This document shows, piece by piece, positions 1 to 10,722 of a stretch of 64,000 nucleotides of DNA; position 1 is the first letter of the stretch, and the number at the start of each line of letters is the position of its first letter. The position numbers were made by a program, and so were the translations under genes. Below the pieces are notes generated by a model. It was not told where the DNA came from. It made no database searches and saw nothing but the letters and a program-made list of their open reading frames with translations. This DNA is from Pseudoalteromonas flavipulchra NCIMB 2033 = ATCC BAA-314 (GTDB lineage: Bacteria; Pseudomonadota; Gammaproteobacteria; Enterobacterales; Alteromonadaceae), in contig JWIH01000019.1 of assembly GCA_000814665.1 (NCBI GenBank), positions 62,001-126,000 of the forward strand, in the 5' to 3' direction.

Positions 1-1787
1 GGCGCGCCTTTTGGCGTTTTCTTAATCACTGGTAGCTCAAGTTTGTCGAACAATATCGCTTGTAGTTGCTTTGTTGAACTCAGGTTGAACTCCTCACCTG
101 CAATTTCAAAAGCTTGTTGTTCAAGCTCACCTAAGCGCTTTTCAATCTCGATACTTTGCTTCGCTAGCATATCGCCATCGATGTGCACACCAGTACGTTC
201 AATGCGAGAAAGTACGCTCAGCAGCGGTAATTCAATCTCTGTAAATACCTGCTTAAGGCGATTTTCTTTTTCTATTAACGGCCAGAGGTGTTGATGCAAT
301 CTCAGTGTAATATCAGCGTCTTCCGCTGCATAAGGTGCCGCCTTTTCTAGCTCGATTTGGTTAAAGGTCAGTTGATTCTTACCTTTGCCAGCGATATCTT
401 CAAAGCTAATGGTTTTATGGCCTAAATATTTTAGCGCCAAGGAGTCCATATCGTGGCGAGTTCCTACGCTGTTAAATACGTATGACTCCAACATGGTATC
501 AAAAGCGATCCCCTGCAGTTCAAGCCCTGCACGAGCAAGCACACTTTGATCATATTTTAAATTTTGACCCACTTTTTTGATCTGAGGATCTGCAAGTAGT
601 GGTGCCATGATCTCAAACACTATGTCTTGAGAAAGCTGCTCGGGCGCTCCCACATAATCGTGATTGATTGGTAAGTAAGCCGCTTCGCCCGGTGCAACCG
701 CAAAGCTCATTCCAACTAGATCCGCCTGCATATAGTTAACACTGGTGGTTTCAGTATCAAAAGCGATGAGCTGGGCTGCTTTTAACTTAGTTACCCACTC
801 ATCAAGCTGTGCTTTTGTCAAAATAGTCTCATATTGGGTGTCGACCTGCGCCGCTGCAGGCGCCGACCCTTCAGCCTCCACATCAACGATATCAGCTTGT
901 GACTGACCATCCAGCAATTCAGCTAACCAACGCTTAAATTCACACTGACCATATAGCTCGATTAAGCGATCTTTATCCATCTCAGCTATCTTAAATTGCT
1001 CTAAGTCTTGCTCTACTTCACAATCCAGCTTAATAGTGGCTAATTCATACGACAATTTTAGCTGCGCTTGGTGTTCCTCTAGTTTTTTCGCCATGGTTTT
1101 TGAGCCACGAAAACCTAAATCAGCAATTTTGTCTAAGTTTTCGTAGAGCGAATCGATAGAGCCTAACCCCTGAAGCATCGCCAATGCAGTTTTTTCACCA
1201 ACGCCTGGTACGCCCGGAATATTATCGACTTTATCTCCCATTAACGCGAGATAGTCGATGATCAAGTCAGGACCAATACCAAACTTATCCACTACCCCTT
1301 CAGGGTCTAAGATCGTATTTGTCATTGTGTTGATCAACGTGACATGTTCATTGACCAATTGCGCCATATCCTTATCACCAGTGCTGATTAGCACATGGCG
1401 ACTTTGCTCTGACGCTATTTTAGAGAATGTACCGATCACGTCATCGGCCTCGACACCACTAATACTTACCAGTGGCAGGCCCATTGCTTTAATTATTTCG
1501 TGGATCGGCTCAATTTGCGTTCTCAGATCATCCGGCATAGGCGGGCGATGCGCTTTATACTCGCTATACATTTCGTTGCGGAAAGTTGGCCCTTTAGCGT
1601 CAAAGACTACTACCATATGACTTGGTTGATATTGCTTAAGCAAACTCTTAAGCATATTGATCACACCGTAGATCGCACCAGTTGCTTCACCTTTTGAATT
1701 TGTTAAATGTGGTGGCGCATGATAAGCACGAAATAAATAGGAAGAACCATCAACCAAGATCAACGGATTTTGAGGGATCTGAGACAT
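1..1787 (-). CDS. polA: DNA polymerase I, N-terminal 595 residues (partial, runs off the left edge)
   Basis: DNA-dependent DNA polymerase I, used in Okazaki fragment maturation and repair. Translating the minus strand from the ATG at 1787 gives a 5'-nuclease domain (about residues 1-300) opening with [16 protein letters not shown] and including the [10 protein letters not shown] and [10 protein letters not shown] motifs. A 3'-5' proofreading domain follows and keeps the FDTETT acidic motif, so proofreading is probably active. The frame is open to base 1, where the start of the polymerase domain (NLSSTKQLQ) is visible; the catalytic palm lies outside. AGGA is a suitable ribosome site. It is divergent from elbB across a 432-bp spacer. 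Identification is very secure. Confidence 0.97.
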   Translation of the reverse strand, partial: MSQIPQNPLILVDGSSYLFRAYHAPPHLTNSKGEATGAIYGVINMLKSLLKQYQPSHMVVVFDAKGPTFRNEMYSEYKAHRPPMPDDLRTQIEPIHEIIKAMGLPLVSISGVEADDVIGTFSKIASEQSRHVLISTGDKDMAQLVNEHVTLINTMTNTILDPEGVVDKFGIGPDLIIDYLALMGDKVDNIPGVPGVGEKTALAMLQGLGSIDSLYENLDKIADLGFRGSKTMAKKLEEHQAQLKLSYELATIKLDCEVEQDLEQFKIAEMDKDRLIELYGQCEFKRWLAELLDGQSQADIVDVEAEGSAPAAAQVDTQYETILTKAQLDEWVTKLKAAQLIAFDTETTSVNYMQADLVGMSFAVAPGEAAYLPINHDYVGAPEQLSQDIVFEIMAPLLADPQIKKVGQNLKYDQSVLARAGLELQGIAFDTMLESYVFNSVGTRHDMDSLALKYLGHKTISFEDIAGKGKNQLTFNQIELEKAAPYAAEDADITLRLHQHLWPLIEKENRLKQVFTEIELPLLSVLSRIERTGVHIDGDMLAKQSIEIEKRLGELEQQAFEIAGEEFNLSSTKQLQAILFDKLELPVIKKTPKGA

Positions 1788-2219
1788 AAATATTGGATCC
1801 TAAATTAGTCTTTTGTGGAGTAGAATGTAAGGATGCCACAAGGCACAAGATAAAACGAGTTTCGCGTTATCTCATCATTTAGATAAATCGTGCTGCACCT
1901 GTGGATAACTTTGTAGACAAACACGAAAAATCGCTCCGAAACTTTGTTTTAAAAGTCAGAGTGTAAATTAAAACTTTGATTTACTTGCGCTTTTTGTGCC
2001 TTTTTTATTGTTATTATCTTTACCGCTTTGTGGATAAAGAATTTTTTTAGTCACGCTTAACAATCTGGGTGAGTAAAAAATAGCCTGATTTTCTCAAGCG
2101 GAGGAGTATACTAACACAATTGATCAAAGATCATAGAAGATCCTTTATAATTTTTTAATTCGTGCATAATTCTTTTTATGCATATAGCGCGCATGATGTG
2201 ACATTGAAGGGAGAAATGA
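1788..2219. promoter_or_regulatory. polA-elbB divergent spacer with two DnaA boxes and a GATC cluster
   Basis: This 432-bp AT-rich spacer has no gene I can support. It carries two perfect 9-mers TGTGGATAA (complement TTATCCACA, the strong DnaA box) at 1900-1908 and 2029-2037 in the same orientation. Three GATC sites lie within 21 bp (2122, 2129, 2139), followed by an AT-rich stretch that contains TATAAT at 2146-2151, a possible elbB -10 element. DnaA and Dam/SeqA influence on polA or elbB is an inference. An origin of replication here is not claimed. Confidence 0.5.
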
Positions 2220-2870
2220 ATGAAAAAAGTAGCGGTAATTTTAAGTGGCTGTGGAGTATTCGACGGTGCCGAGATCCACGAGTCAGTATTAACACTACTC
2301 AATCTTGAAAAAGCAGGGGCAAGCTATCAGTGCTTTGCACCTAATATTGATCAATTCCATGTGATCAATCACATCACCGGTGAAGAACAAGATGAACGTC
2401 GTAATGTTCTTGTTGAAGCCGCCCGCATTGCACGCGGAGAAATTGCAGATCTGGAAACATTAAGTGCTGACGAATTCGATGCTTTGGTATTACCAGGAGG
2501 TTTTGGTGTAGCAAAGAATCTTTCTGATTTTGCTTTTAAAGGCGCAGATTCTACGATTCTTGAAAGCGTAAAGCGCGTATGTCGTGAGTTCAATCATCAG
2601 CAAAAACCTATCGCTTATTTGTGCATTGCGCCAGCACTCATCGCCCATATCCACACACCGGGTACACTCGCGACCATAGGCAATGATGTTGATACCGCAG
2701 CGGCAGTTAATACGCTTGGTGCAAAGCACGTGGATTGTGAAGTGACCGAGATCGTCGTTGATGACAATGAAAAAGTGATTAGTACACCGGCATATATGCT
2801 GGCGTCATCCATCCTTGAAGCCGCGACTGGCATCGAAAAGGCGGTGACGAAGTTAATCGAAATGGCATAG
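2220..2870 (+). CDS. elbB: ElbB, DJ-1/PfpI-family glyoxalase III-like protein
   Basis: Cytoplasmic DJ-1/PfpI-superfamily protein of 216 residues, the usual length for ElbB. In E. coli ElbB has weak glyoxalase III activity and was linked to isoprenoid synthesis; its physiological role is unsettled. The N-terminus SGCGVFDGAEIHE is characteristic of the family, VLPGGFG sits near residue 91, and the nucleophile-elbow cysteine is C135 in AYLCIAP. An AAGGGAG ribosome site precedes the ATG. It is a single gene, divergent from polA, followed by a perfect 10-bp inverted repeat. Confidence 0.93.
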   Translation: MKKVAVILSGCGVFDGAEIHESVLTLLNLEKAGASYQCFAPNIDQFHVINHITGEEQDERRNVLVEAARIARGEIADLETLSADEFDALVLPGGFGVAKNLSDFAFKGADSTILESVKRVCREFNHQQKPIAYLCIAPALIAHIHTPGTLATIGNDVDTAAAVNTLGAKHVDCEVTEIVVDDNEKVISTPAYMLASSILEAATGIEKAVTKLIEMA

Positions 2871-2915
2871 AGGCGATCACCTCCCCCACCCATTCGTATT
2901 AGTAAAGGAAAACGC

Positions 2916-2945
2916 CAAGGCCGAACAACTCGCTTTTCGGCCTTG
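2916..2945 (+). terminator. Inverted repeat downstream of elbB
   Basis: Perfect 10-bp stem (CAAGGCCGAA / TTCGGCCTTG) with a 10-base loop, 45 bp after the elbB stop. There is no clear T-run after it, so it is either a weak terminator or a 3'-end stabilising hairpin. Confidence 0.5.
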
Positions 2946-3114
2946 AGCGATTGCAAATTTAGGCAGAAAAGCTTGCCCTAACGCAATAAATTAATGGTTT
3001 TAACCATTTATACTCAAGTTTACGTTTTATAAATGAACAGGTGACGTTATAATCCCAATAATTCCGTCATCCATTATCGTGATTGAACACGTTCAAACGA
3101 AGTGAGCAAGGTAA

Positions 3115-3507
3115 ATGAAGAAACTTTCAGCAGCACTTTTATTGCTATCAACAGCCGCAGTTGCGCAACCATACGACAATTCTTTAACTGAAGAAGCGAT
3201 TAAGAAACGTCTTCAGCCTATCGGCTCAGTATATTTAGCTGGTGCTGAAAGTGCTGCAGAAGCCGAGCCATCAGGACCTCGTTCAGGTGAGCAGGTTTAT
3301 CAAGCAGCATGTTTTGCTTGTCACGGCACTGGCGCATTAGGCGCACCAAAAACAGCTGACGATTGGGCACCGCGCCTAGCGAAAGGTAAAGACGTATTAC
3401 TAGACCATGCGATCAATGGCTTCAATGCAATGCCTCCTCGTGGTACTTGTATGAACTGCTCGGATGATGAGATTGCAGCAGCAATCGATTTCATGACAAG
3501 CAAATAA
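3115..3507 (+). CDS. Cytochrome c5-family periplasmic electron carrier
   Basis: Small exported c-type cytochrome of 130 residues. A Sec signal peptide (MKKLSAALLLLSTAAVAQ) is followed by a linker and one heme domain. The heme attachment motif CFACH spans residues 66-70, Met106 in MPPRG is the likely distal ligand, and Cys112/Cys115 match the extra CxxC disulfide typical of c5 cytochromes. It probably shuttles electrons between the bc1 complex and terminal oxidases; the exact partner cannot be told from sequence. It stands alone with its own terminator downstream. Confidence 0.9.
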   Translation: MKKLSAALLLLSTAAVAQPYDNSLTEEAIKKRLQPIGSVYLAGAESAAEAEPSGPRSGEQVYQAACFACHGTGALGAPKTADDWAPRLAKGKDVLLDHAINGFNAMPPRGTCMNCSDDEIAAAIDFMTSK

Positions 3508-3551
3508 GTATTTCAACTTCTCTATTTAGGGTAGAAAGACTTATTGGACAG

Positions 3552-3574
3552 TGCAGCGTTTATCGCTGCATTTT
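3552..3574 (+). terminator. Rho-independent terminator after the cytochrome gene
   Basis: A 7-bp stem TGCAGCG / CGCTGCA with a 5-base loop is followed directly by TTTT. Confidence 0.75.
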
Positions 3575-3728
3575 CGTCTCAATATAGTGCCATAAAAGCC
3601 GTGATTAACGCTGGCTTGATATCACTTTATAAAGCGAGCATGAATGAGAAATTTACACTTGACCGCCTCGGCTAAAAGTGAAACTATTAAGCTCAATAAT
3701 TAAACAACAATAAGAACTGGTTTCGTCA

Positions 3729-6299
3729 TTGGAAGAGCCACAGCAACAGGTTAGGAGACTATCTCGGCGAACCGCCAGATTAGAGTCTTTACTCAAAAAG
3801 TATAAAAGAAAGTCTCAACTTCAATACACATTAATTCAGTTATCAGAACAGGCTAGTACTGTTGCTGAGCTTACCCTGTTGTATCCCGCAATCCACAATA
3901 TTCTATCTCAATATTTACCTAGCAAAAGCTTTTACGTTGTCCTGCAAAATCGCTTTACTCAAGCGCTTGAGCTATCGTATTTTGTTGATGAGAAAGACGG
4001 TATTTCTGTCCCACTTCATGAAGCACATCACTTTAAAGATGGTGTGACTGGTTTTGTATTTAAAACCGGCGAAACCGTTTATCTCACCAAAGATGACATG
4101 CTATCGCGAGCCAATGCTGGCGAGTTTAAGATAATGGGCAGTCAAGCGGAGCATTGGGTGGGCGTACCTATCTACCGCGACGGCGCAATTATTGGCGTTA
4201 TGGTATCGCAAAGCTACGAAGCCGAGCAATCCTACAGCGATCATCAAGTTGAATTGCTTGAAGTAATGTCACTGTATCTGGCCACAGCGATTGAACGCGT
4301 TAAAAAGCGTGAGTTACTAGAGTCTGAAGTGAAAATTCGCACGCGGGCACTAATGCAAAGTAATGAAGCACTTAATAAAGAGATAGAAAACCGCAAGCGT
4401 GCGCTAGAAAGACAGCAAATCTTATTCAAGATTTCTGAATTAGCAACCCAGTTCTCCGATATTGACGATGTTTACCAACAAGTTCACGACATTATTCGTT
4501 CTATTACTTTTGCCGACAACCTCTACATAGCGCTTTACGATAAAGAGACGAATTGGCTTACCTTCCCGTATAGCGTTGATGAAAAAACCAGTTATAACCC
4601 TCGCCCATTTGCAAAAGGGTATAGTGAGCTGGTCATTCGTACTGAGCAAAGCCAGTTAATAGACAGTACCCGTGCCAAAGCCTTAGCACTCGAAGGCACA
4701 GTAGAGCGCCCCGCAGGCTATAATCACAAGCTTGCTGCAACGAGTTGGCTTGGTGCACCATTAAAAACCGCTACTGGCGTCATCGGCCTGATCGCATGTC
4801 AGGCTTATGAGCACAAACACGAATTTAATTATGATGATGTTGAGCTGATCTCTTTTGTATCTAATCAGATTGCCTCTGTACTACAAACGCACCTAGCGAA
4901 CCAAGCGCTTAAGATCAGTCACCAGCAGTTAGAACATCGAGTTGCGGAAAAAACTAAAGAGCTACAACAAGCCAATTTACACCTGCAAATGCAGATGGAA
5001 GAGCGTAAAAAGATTGAGCAACAGCTTTATCATGATGCGCATCATGATTCACTCACGGGTCTCCCAAACCGTAGTTTGTTTTTAACTCAGCTCGAAAAGA
5101 CGCTGAAGAAACATCATCGCTATCCCGAAGATAACTTTGCCGTTCTTTTTATTGATTTAGATAAATTTAAAGACATTAATGATGAATTAGGTCACCAGGC
5201 AGGTGATCAGTTTTTGGTATGGGTGGCACAGTCATTCTTAGAGTGTATTCGTGAACACGATTTATTAGCTCGACTTGCTGGTGATGAATTCGTGATCTTA
5301 CTTGATCACCTAACCGATCGTCAGCAAGCGGAAGATGTCGCCAAACGTATTATCAAAGTCATGCAGCAACCTTTCTGTTTGAAGGGCGTATGCATGCAAA
5401 GCGGTGCCAGCATAGGGATCACCTACAGTAATAAGCTATACCGTAACACCGATGAAATTATCAGAGATGCCGATGCGGCAATGTACTATGCTAAAAACGC
5501 TGGCCGTGGTCGCTATGAATTTTATCATCCATTGCTAACCGCAAGCTCAAATGCTCAAAAGCAGCAAGAGCAGCATCACTTAGATAAGCTCCCTACCCAC
5601 TTCCGCTGTACGGAAATCGTGAACTGGTCTGATAACGCCCAACCAATTGGCTTTTTGGAAGCCTTTGGCGAGCATCCAGTGTTAGGCAGCACCAGTTTTG
5701 ATATTCTGAAAAAGTTTGCCGCAGAAAAATCTCAACTGCTTGAAATTGAATTGCACCTACTTAACAAAGCGCAAGAAATTGCCCTTAGCCGCGATGAAGA
5801 TATGCTATTTGGTTGCTCTGCAATGTTACTAGAAAGCGCACATTTTGACGCGCTAAAGCAGCAGCTTAAGCGGCAAGACAAAACACTTTGTTTGCTCTTC
5901 GAAGAAAGCGAAATTCGCTTTGCTTCTAGTCAGCAAGTATTAAATCTCAGAGCCTTGGCCGATATGGGGATCCCAATTGGCTTGAATAATTTTGGTAAAG
6001 ATCGCTGCGATCTAACCCTAATTAGCCAAGTTGACTTTACCTATGTCTTATTAAGCTCGACGTTTAGTAAACGCGTCTTACAGCAAACGAGTTATGAGGT
6101 TCAGTTACAAGGTATTTTAGCCGTTACTAAGGTGAAGAGTATTAAGGTCATCGCCCGAGGTCCTGCGATTTTAAACTTTAGAAGCTTGCTGGAAAAGCAT
6201 GGCTTGCAGCTGTTTTTTGGCAAACAGCAAATGCTGGATAAGGGCAACGAACGTGTAGCCTTTATCCAGAGTTTTGATAACGAATCAGTCCCGTCTTAG
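3729..6299 (+). CDS. GAF-GAF-GGDEF diguanylate cyclase with degenerate EAL domain
   Basis: Soluble protein of 856 residues that probably makes cyclic di-GMP. A short coiled coil at the N-terminus is followed by two GAF-like sensor domains (about 35-190 and 230-395), then a coiled coil, then a GGDEF domain (about 435-595). The signature is AGDEF near residue 517, a variant seen in active cyclases, and an RxxD I-site (REHD) lies five residues before it, so product inhibition is likely. The last 250 residues resemble an EAL domain ([21 protein letters not shown]) but lack the catalytic EAL and DDFG residues, so I infer no phosphodiesterase activity. The only suitable start is TTG at 3729, with an in-frame stop at 3711. 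Its end overlaps the convergent rep gene by 15 bp. Confidence 0.88.
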   Translation: MEEPQQQVRRLSRRTARLESLLKKYKRKSQLQYTLIQLSEQASTVAELTLLYPAIHNILSQYLPSKSFYVVLQNRFTQALELSYFVDEKDGISVPLHEAHHFKDGVTGFVFKTGETVYLTKDDMLSRANAGEFKIMGSQAEHWVGVPIYRDGAIIGVMVSQSYEAEQSYSDHQVELLEVMSLYLATAIERVKKRELLESEVKIRTRALMQSNEALNKEIENRKRALERQQILFKISELATQFSDIDDVYQQVHDIIRSITFADNLYIALYDKETNWLTFPYSVDEKTSYNPRPFAKGYSELVIRTEQSQLIDSTRAKALALEGTVERPAGYNHKLAATSWLGAPLKTATGVIGLIACQAYEHKHEFNYDDVELISFVSNQIASVLQTHLANQALKISHQQLEHRVAEKTKELQQANLHLQMQMEERKKIEQQLYHDAHHDSLTGLPNRSLFLTQLEKTLKKHHRYPEDNFAVLFIDLDKFKDINDELGHQAGDQFLVWVAQSFLECIREHDLLARLAGDEFVILLDHLTDRQQAEDVAKRIIKVMQQPFCLKGVCMQSGASIGITYSNKLYRNTDEIIRDADAAMYYAKNAGRGRYEFYHPLLTASSNAQKQQEQHHLDKLPTHFRCTEIVNWSDNAQPIGFLEAFGEHPVLGSTSFDILKKFAAEKSQLLEIELHLLNKAQEIALSRDEDMLFGCSAMLLESAHFDALKQQLKRQDKTLCLLFEESEIRFASSQQVLNLRALADMGIPIGLNNFGKDRCDLTLISQVDFTYVLLSSTFSKRVLQQTSYEVQLQGILAVTKVKSIKVIARGPAILNFRSLLEKHGLQLFFGKQQMLDKGNERVAFIQSFDNESVPS

Positions 6300-8300
6300 C
6301 ATTGCCCGTAAATTTGCAACGTTAGACTTACCTTTTTCCATTCGTTCTGCCTGTGTCGCCACAGGCTTTTTCCCTTCAATTTGTAAATCATCTTGCGGCA
6401 ATTCTTGTACAAAGCGACTCAGCTCTGGGGTGATCTGCTCGCCAAATTGACGACGACTCTTGGTATAAGTCAATGTTAAGGTTTGCTGAGCGCGAGTGAT
6501 GCCAACGTAGGCCAAACGCCTTTCCTCTTCGACATTTTCTTCGTCAATACTCGTTTGGTGGGGTAGCAAGCCTTCTTCCATTCCCACCATAAATACGTGT
6601 GGATATTCAAGACCTTTGGACGCATGCAGCGTTAATAACTGCACTGCATCTGAGTCATCTTCTTCTTCATTGCGCTCAAGCATATCTCTTAATGTGAGTT
6701 TGCTTACCACTTCTGGCAGTGTCATCGCGGGGTTATCAGCATCTCCCGTAAGCATATCACTTATCCAACGGTATAGTTCTGATACGTTTTTCATCCGCAT
6801 TTCCGCCGCTTTAGCGCTGGGTGATGACTCGTAAAGGTATGCTTCGTAATTAATTTCACGGATCATATCTTTTACCGCTTCCAAGGTATCTCCACGGGTT
6901 GCTCGGTCGGAAAGCTCAACCACCCAGCGCGCAAATCCCATCAATGCATTTAAGCCACGACCCGCCAAGCGATCCGCGAGCTCTGACTCAAAACACGCAG
7001 CAAATAGACTAATATGGCGCTCGTTGGCAAAGCTACCTAGCTTTTCTAATGTCACCGGACCAATCTCGCGCCGTGGGGTATTGACGATACGTAAAAATGC
7101 GTTGTCATCATCTTGATTCACTAAGAACCGCAAATAAGCCATGATGTCTTTGATTTCACTACGTGCAAAGAACGACATACCGCCACTAATTTTGTATGGA
7201 ATACGGTTGGTCATGAGTGCCTTTTCAAACACTCGAGCTTGGTGATTACCGCGATAGAGCAATGCATAGTCGCGATAGCTGGTACGTTTCATAAACTTGT
7301 GTGAAATGATCTCCGCGACCACACGCTCCGCTTCATGCTCTTCGTCACGAGTCGCTATCACACGGATCGGGTCGCCGTACCCCAGTTCACTAAACAGTTG
7401 TTTATCAAATTCATGGGGATTGTTGGCGATAAGAATATTCGCGGCCTTTAGGATCCGCCCAGCACTACGGTAGTTTTGCTCCAACTTGATAAGTCTTAGA
7501 CCCGGAAAGTCTTTGCTCAGCAGCACCAAGTTTTGCGGTTTAGCGCCACGCCATGAATAGATAGACTGATCATCGTCACCAACCACAGTAAAACGTGCGC
7601 GCTCACCAACGAGCAGTTTCACTAACTGATACTGGCTGGTATTGGTATCTTGATACTCATCCACCAGCAAATAGCGAAATCGCTGCTGCCAGCGCTCTCT
7701 CACATCAACCGACTGATTCAAGAGCAAAGTTGGGATCATAATAAGATCATCAAAGTCTAACGCATTGTAAGCACGCAGCTGTGTTTGATAACGCGCATAA
7801 AGCTGAGCGAATAGCGCTTTTTGTGGCTCTCGCGCTTCTCTAATAGCGCGCTCTGGCAAAATAAGCTCATTCTTCCAGTTACCAATCTGCATCTTTAGCA
7901 AATTGAGTAAGTCTTTATCACGCTCAAGCTCTTTTTCAGTGAGTTCACTTAACAACTGATTGGTGTCTTGATCATCAAACAAGGAAAAGCCGGGTTTATA
8001 ACCCAAGGTCTTGACCTCTTTTTTAATGATTTCCAGCCCTAATGTATGGAATGTCGACACCCACAAACCCTTAGCTTCTTGCTTGCCCAAAGTTTGTGCC
8101 ACCCGTTCACGCATTTCTTTCGCCGCTTTGTTGGTAAAGGTGACCGCTGCGATATTCTTTGCTTTGTATTCACACTGCTGCACTAGGTAGGCAATTTTAT
8201 TGGTAATAACCCGGGTTTTACCTGAGCCCGCACCTGCCAATACAAGGCATGGACCACTGATATATTTTACCGCTTCGTCTTGTTTTGGGTTGAGCTTCAT
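6285..8300 (-). CDS. rep: Rep, ATP-dependent 3'-5' DNA helicase (UvrD superfamily 1)
   Basis: Superfamily 1A helicase that moves 3'-5' on single-stranded DNA and helps replication forks pass bound proteins. At 671 residues it nearly equals E. coli Rep (673). Walker A is AGAGSGKT at residues 22-29, motif II is [10 protein letters not shown], motif [16 protein letters not shown], motif IV QNYRS, and late motifs [16 protein letters not shown] and [11 protein letters not shown] are present. The C-terminus is the Rep-type short basic tail rather than the UvrD type. It is divergent from ubiK and overlaps the upstream GGDEF gene tail-to-tail. Confidence 0.95.
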   Translation of the reverse strand: MKLNPKQDEAVKYISGPCLVLAGAGSGKTRVITNKIAYLVQQCEYKAKNIAAVTFTNKAAKEMRERVAQTLGKQEAKGLWVSTFHTLGLEIIKKEVKTLGYKPGFSLFDDQDTNQLLSELTEKELERDKDLLNLLKMQIGNWKNELILPERAIREAREPQKALFAQLYARYQTQLRAYNALDFDDLIMIPTLLLNQSVDVRERWQQRFRYLLVDEYQDTNTSQYQLVKLLVGERARFTVVGDDDQSIYSWRGAKPQNLVLLSKDFPGLRLIKLEQNYRSAGRILKAANILIANNPHEFDKQLFSELGYGDPIRVIATRDEEHEAERVVAEIISHKFMKRTSYRDYALLYRGNHQARVFEKALMTNRIPYKISGGMSFFARSEIKDIMAYLRFLVNQDDDNAFLRIVNTPRREIGPVTLEKLGSFANERHISLFAACFESELADRLAGRGLNALMGFARWVVELSDRATRGDTLEAVKDMIREINYEAYLYESSPSAKAAEMRMKNVSELYRWISDMLTGDADNPAMTLPEVVSKLTLRDMLERNEEEDDSDAVQLLTLHASKGLEYPHVFMVGMEEGLLPHQTSIDEENVEEERRLAYVGITRAQQTLTLTYTKSRRQFGEQITPELSRFVQELPQDDLQIEGKKPVATQAERMEKGKSNVANLRAMLRRD

Positions 8301-8494
8301 GCAACTAATCCGGTTATCTTCTCGCTTGGCACAATGTTGGCAACAACTGTCAGTGCTGAGGGGTTGAGGAATTCTTATAAACTAAGCATGCTAGTTTACC
8401 GTATCCATGTAAAACTATGAAGCGAACCTTTTCCGTCTGCGGCGCATAAGGTAAGATGGAATTTGTATACTGACTCGCAAGCTAAGGTAAGAAG

Positions 8495-8764
8495 ATGATT
8501 AATCCAGCCAAAATTGAAGAAATTGCTAAGCAAATTTCCAGTAACATGCCACAGGGCGTAAAAAATCTTGCTGAAACATTTGAAGCAAGAACGAAACAGG
8601 CGATCCAGAGCAAATTATCAGAAATGGATTTTGTTAGCAGAGAAGAGTTTGATATTCAAAGCAAAGTGCTGATCCGCACACGTGAAAAATTGGTTGAACT
8701 TGAAGAAAAAGTGGCGCAGTTAGAAGCGCAGCTTGCCAGCCAAGCATCCGACTCGCAGGAATAA
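8495..8764 (+). CDS. ubiK: UbiK, ubiquinone biosynthesis accessory factor (BMFP domain)
   Basis: Small coiled-coil protein of 89 residues in the YqiC/BMFP family. In E. coli UbiK helps the UbiJ-containing Ubi complex during aerobic ubiquinone synthesis. The N-terminal amphipathic part (INPAKIEEIAKQI) and the C-terminal coiled coil (residues 50-85, rich in E/L/K heptads) match the family. It is a single gene, divergent from rep, with a GC-rich hairpin after it. Confidence 0.9.
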   Translation: MINPAKIEEIAKQISSNMPQGVKNLAETFEARTKQAIQSKLSEMDFVSREEFDIQSKVLIRTREKLVELEEKVAQLEAQLASQASDSQE

Positions 8765-8788
8765 GCAACCAAAGCTTTGAAAAGTAAG

Positions 8789-8809
8789 GCGTGCGCTTGT
8801 GGCGCACGC
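8789..8809. terminator. Bidirectional hairpin between ubiK and the carbonic anhydrase gene
   Basis: An 8-bp perfect stem GCGTGCGC / GCGCACGC with a 5-base loop lies between two convergent genes. The T-run is weak on both sides. Confidence 0.55.
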
Positions 8810-8830
8810 AATCTCTAAACTCTGTTGATC

Positions 8831-9499
8831 CTAGCAATAGCGCTGGTTCACACCAAGCAGAGACTTTTCATAGCAAAGCGACAGTTGCTCCATATCTTCT
8901 ACGGCGTTCACCACCTCATTCAATAGACCATCAGCTAGACCATAGACCCATCCGTGTACCGTCAAAGCTTGACCTCGCTGCCAAGCATCTTGAACGATAT
9001 TGCTCTGACACACGTTGCGCACCTGTTCAACCACATTTAGCTCACAAAGCGCCGCACATTGCTTTTCTTTGCTCACTTGTTCAATAATCGCTTGGTGTTT
9101 CTCTTTCACATCAGCAACATGACGTAGCCAGTTGTCGATCAGACCAAACTTAGCGTTATCGAGTACGGCTTGCACTCCACCACAACCGTAGTGACCGACC
9201 ACCATAATGTGATCCACTTTAAGCACCTCAACCGCATACTGCATGACCGACAAACAATTATGATCGGTATGCACCACGACATTGGCAACATTGCGGTGAA
9301 CAAACAATTCTCCAGGCATTAAGTCAACAATCTCGTTGGCAGGCACACGAGAGTCAGAGCAACCAATCCATAGATAATCTGGATTCTGTTGTTGCGACAG
9401 TTTTTTGAAAAACTCAGGATCACTGGCATTGGTGCGATCTGCCCACTGTTTATTATTATCGAGTAAGTGACTCAGTGGACTTGGGCTCGTATTACACAT
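8831..9499 (-). CDS. can: Beta-class carbonic anhydrase
   Basis: Cytoplasmic zinc enzyme interconverting CO2 and bicarbonate. It has 222 residues. The Zn ligands are visible as Cys47 and Asp49 in CSDSRVP, then His103 and Cys106 in GHYGCGG. The Asp49/Arg51 dyad is intact. Its start codon overlaps the stop of the upstream methyltransferase by one base (TAATG), so the two are probably translationally coupled. It is the last gene of a three-gene operon. Confidence 0.95.
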   Translation of the reverse strand: MCNTSPSPLSHLLDNNKQWADRTNASDPEFFKKLSQQQNPDYLWIGCSDSRVPANEIVDLMPGELFVHRNVANVVVHTDHNCLSVMQYAVEVLKVDHIMVVGHYGCGGVQAVLDNAKFGLIDNWLRHVADVKEKHQAIIEQVSKEKQCAALCELNVVEQVRNVCQSNIVQDAWQRGQALTVHGWVYGLADGLLNEVVNAVEDMEQLSLCYEKSLLGVNQRYC

Positions 9500-10710
9500 T
9501 AATGGTTCTCCGACTGACGTTCAGCCTGTATCAAAATATTCCTTGGGGTGAGTGACTTTTCGCAAAAAGTGCTAAGGGTGACATCATACCCAGCTGCTTG
9601 CAGATATAAAACCCTATCCAGGACCAACCAGATCTCAATCGCACGACGAAACACGTGTCGTACTAGCTCAATTCTGTCCGTTACTTGTTTTCGTTCACGC
9701 CCAATACGCTCATATTGGTCAAAATCAATTCCATCAGGTAGGACGAGCTGCTTCTGCTCAGCTGCCCAATAACAGAATTCACTAAACGACCCCGAAAAAA
9801 TAGCCTTATTGACCGAAGGCACACTCACGTAATGTTTATCTGCGGTAAGTTCTCTGCGCAGCGCATCAAACCCTAAGCGCCAACTCACCTCTTTTTTACG
9901 TACTTGTGCCACTCTTCCGGGCGCAGTAACTGTCTCTTGTAGCGCTAGCTTCATATCATGATGAGACAAATTGAGCTGACTCTGCTGTGCTTCAACACTC
10001 ATGGCTTGATAATCAGGTGGCGTAAATAAGTGATAGCAGCACGGAGAGAGCGATAGCTTTTTCATGCCATTCGCCACCGCTTGGTGCATAAATACACGAT
10101 GTAATTCTCCACATGCATGCAGTGCAATACCATGGCGATTTTCAACAAAGTGGTGATGTATGTCATCTTTCAACACGTCGGCACAATGAAAATGCAAGTT
10201 TAGATTTTGCCGCTTCGCACTTTCTTCTCCTTGTCGACATAGATCCGCTTGAAGCTCAATACTGTTTACTTCAGGTGCGCCATGATAAGAAAGCAATCGA
10301 CCTAAATGACCTTTACCCGCGCACCACTCTAATACCGATGCTTTGGTTTCGTTTACTGCGGCAACAAAGTCTTGAAGTTGCTCTAATTTACGTCCTTTTA
10401 TGCCATTGCTCAGCCAAAATGGTAACTCATCTCTACGGCCCGCTTTTTGCGGTAAAGTACTTAAGAGCGTAAGTTGTTCAAGTTCGGGAATATGGCGGCT
10501 AAAAAAAGTAAAAAGGGCATCAGTGTCATTGTCTAATGTTGATACTGCATCGTCGCTTAACCGCAGTAATTCAGATTGCAGTTGTGGCCAGGGAATAGTG
10601 AGGTGCTCAAAAGCAACGATTTGCCAATATTGCCGGGTATCGAATAATAATTTATCTAGAAGTTGAAAGCGTTTGCTCGGTTCCACAATAGCCACAGTTG
10701 TCAGGGACAC
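9499..10710 (-). CDS. SAM-dependent methyltransferase, Methyltransf_32-like
   Basis: Predicted cytoplasmic methyltransferase of 403 residues with a GTG start preceded by AAGGG. The SAM-binding motif I is VLEWCAGKGHLGRLL near residue 140, followed by an acidic strand end (SIELQ). ALHACGELH and LSPCCYH further on are typical of the eukaryotic METTL25/RRNAD1-like group, whose bacterial substrates are not known. Cys-Cys in SPCCYH could bind metal or be catalytic; this is speculation. It lies between a truncated receptor gene (12 bp upstream) and the carbonic anhydrase gene. Confidence 0.75.
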   Translation of the reverse strand: MSLTTVAIVEPSKRFQLLDKLLFDTRQYWQIVAFEHLTIPWPQLQSELLRLSDDAVSTLDNDTDALFTFFSRHIPELEQLTLLSTLPQKAGRRDELPFWLSNGIKGRKLEQLQDFVAAVNETKASVLEWCAGKGHLGRLLSYHGAPEVNSIELQADLCRQGEESAKRQNLNLHFHCADVLKDDIHHHFVENRHGIALHACGELHRVFMHQAVANGMKKLSLSPCCYHLFTPPDYQAMSVEAQQSQLNLSHHDMKLALQETVTAPGRVAQVRKKEVSWRLGFDALRRELTADKHYVSVPSVNKAIFSGSFSEFCYWAAEQKQLVLPDGIDFDQYERIGRERKQVTDRIELVRHVFRRAIEIWLVLDRVLYLQAAGYDVTLSTFCEKSLTPRNILIQAERQSENH

Positions 10711-10722
10711 AATACCCTTATT

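Noticed and set aside
1788..2219. Possible chromosomal origin (DnaA boxes, GATC sites, AT-rich stretch)
   Set aside because: Only two perfect boxes, few GATC sites and no neighbouring mnmG, mioC or dnaA genes; a regulatory or titration role is more modest and fits.
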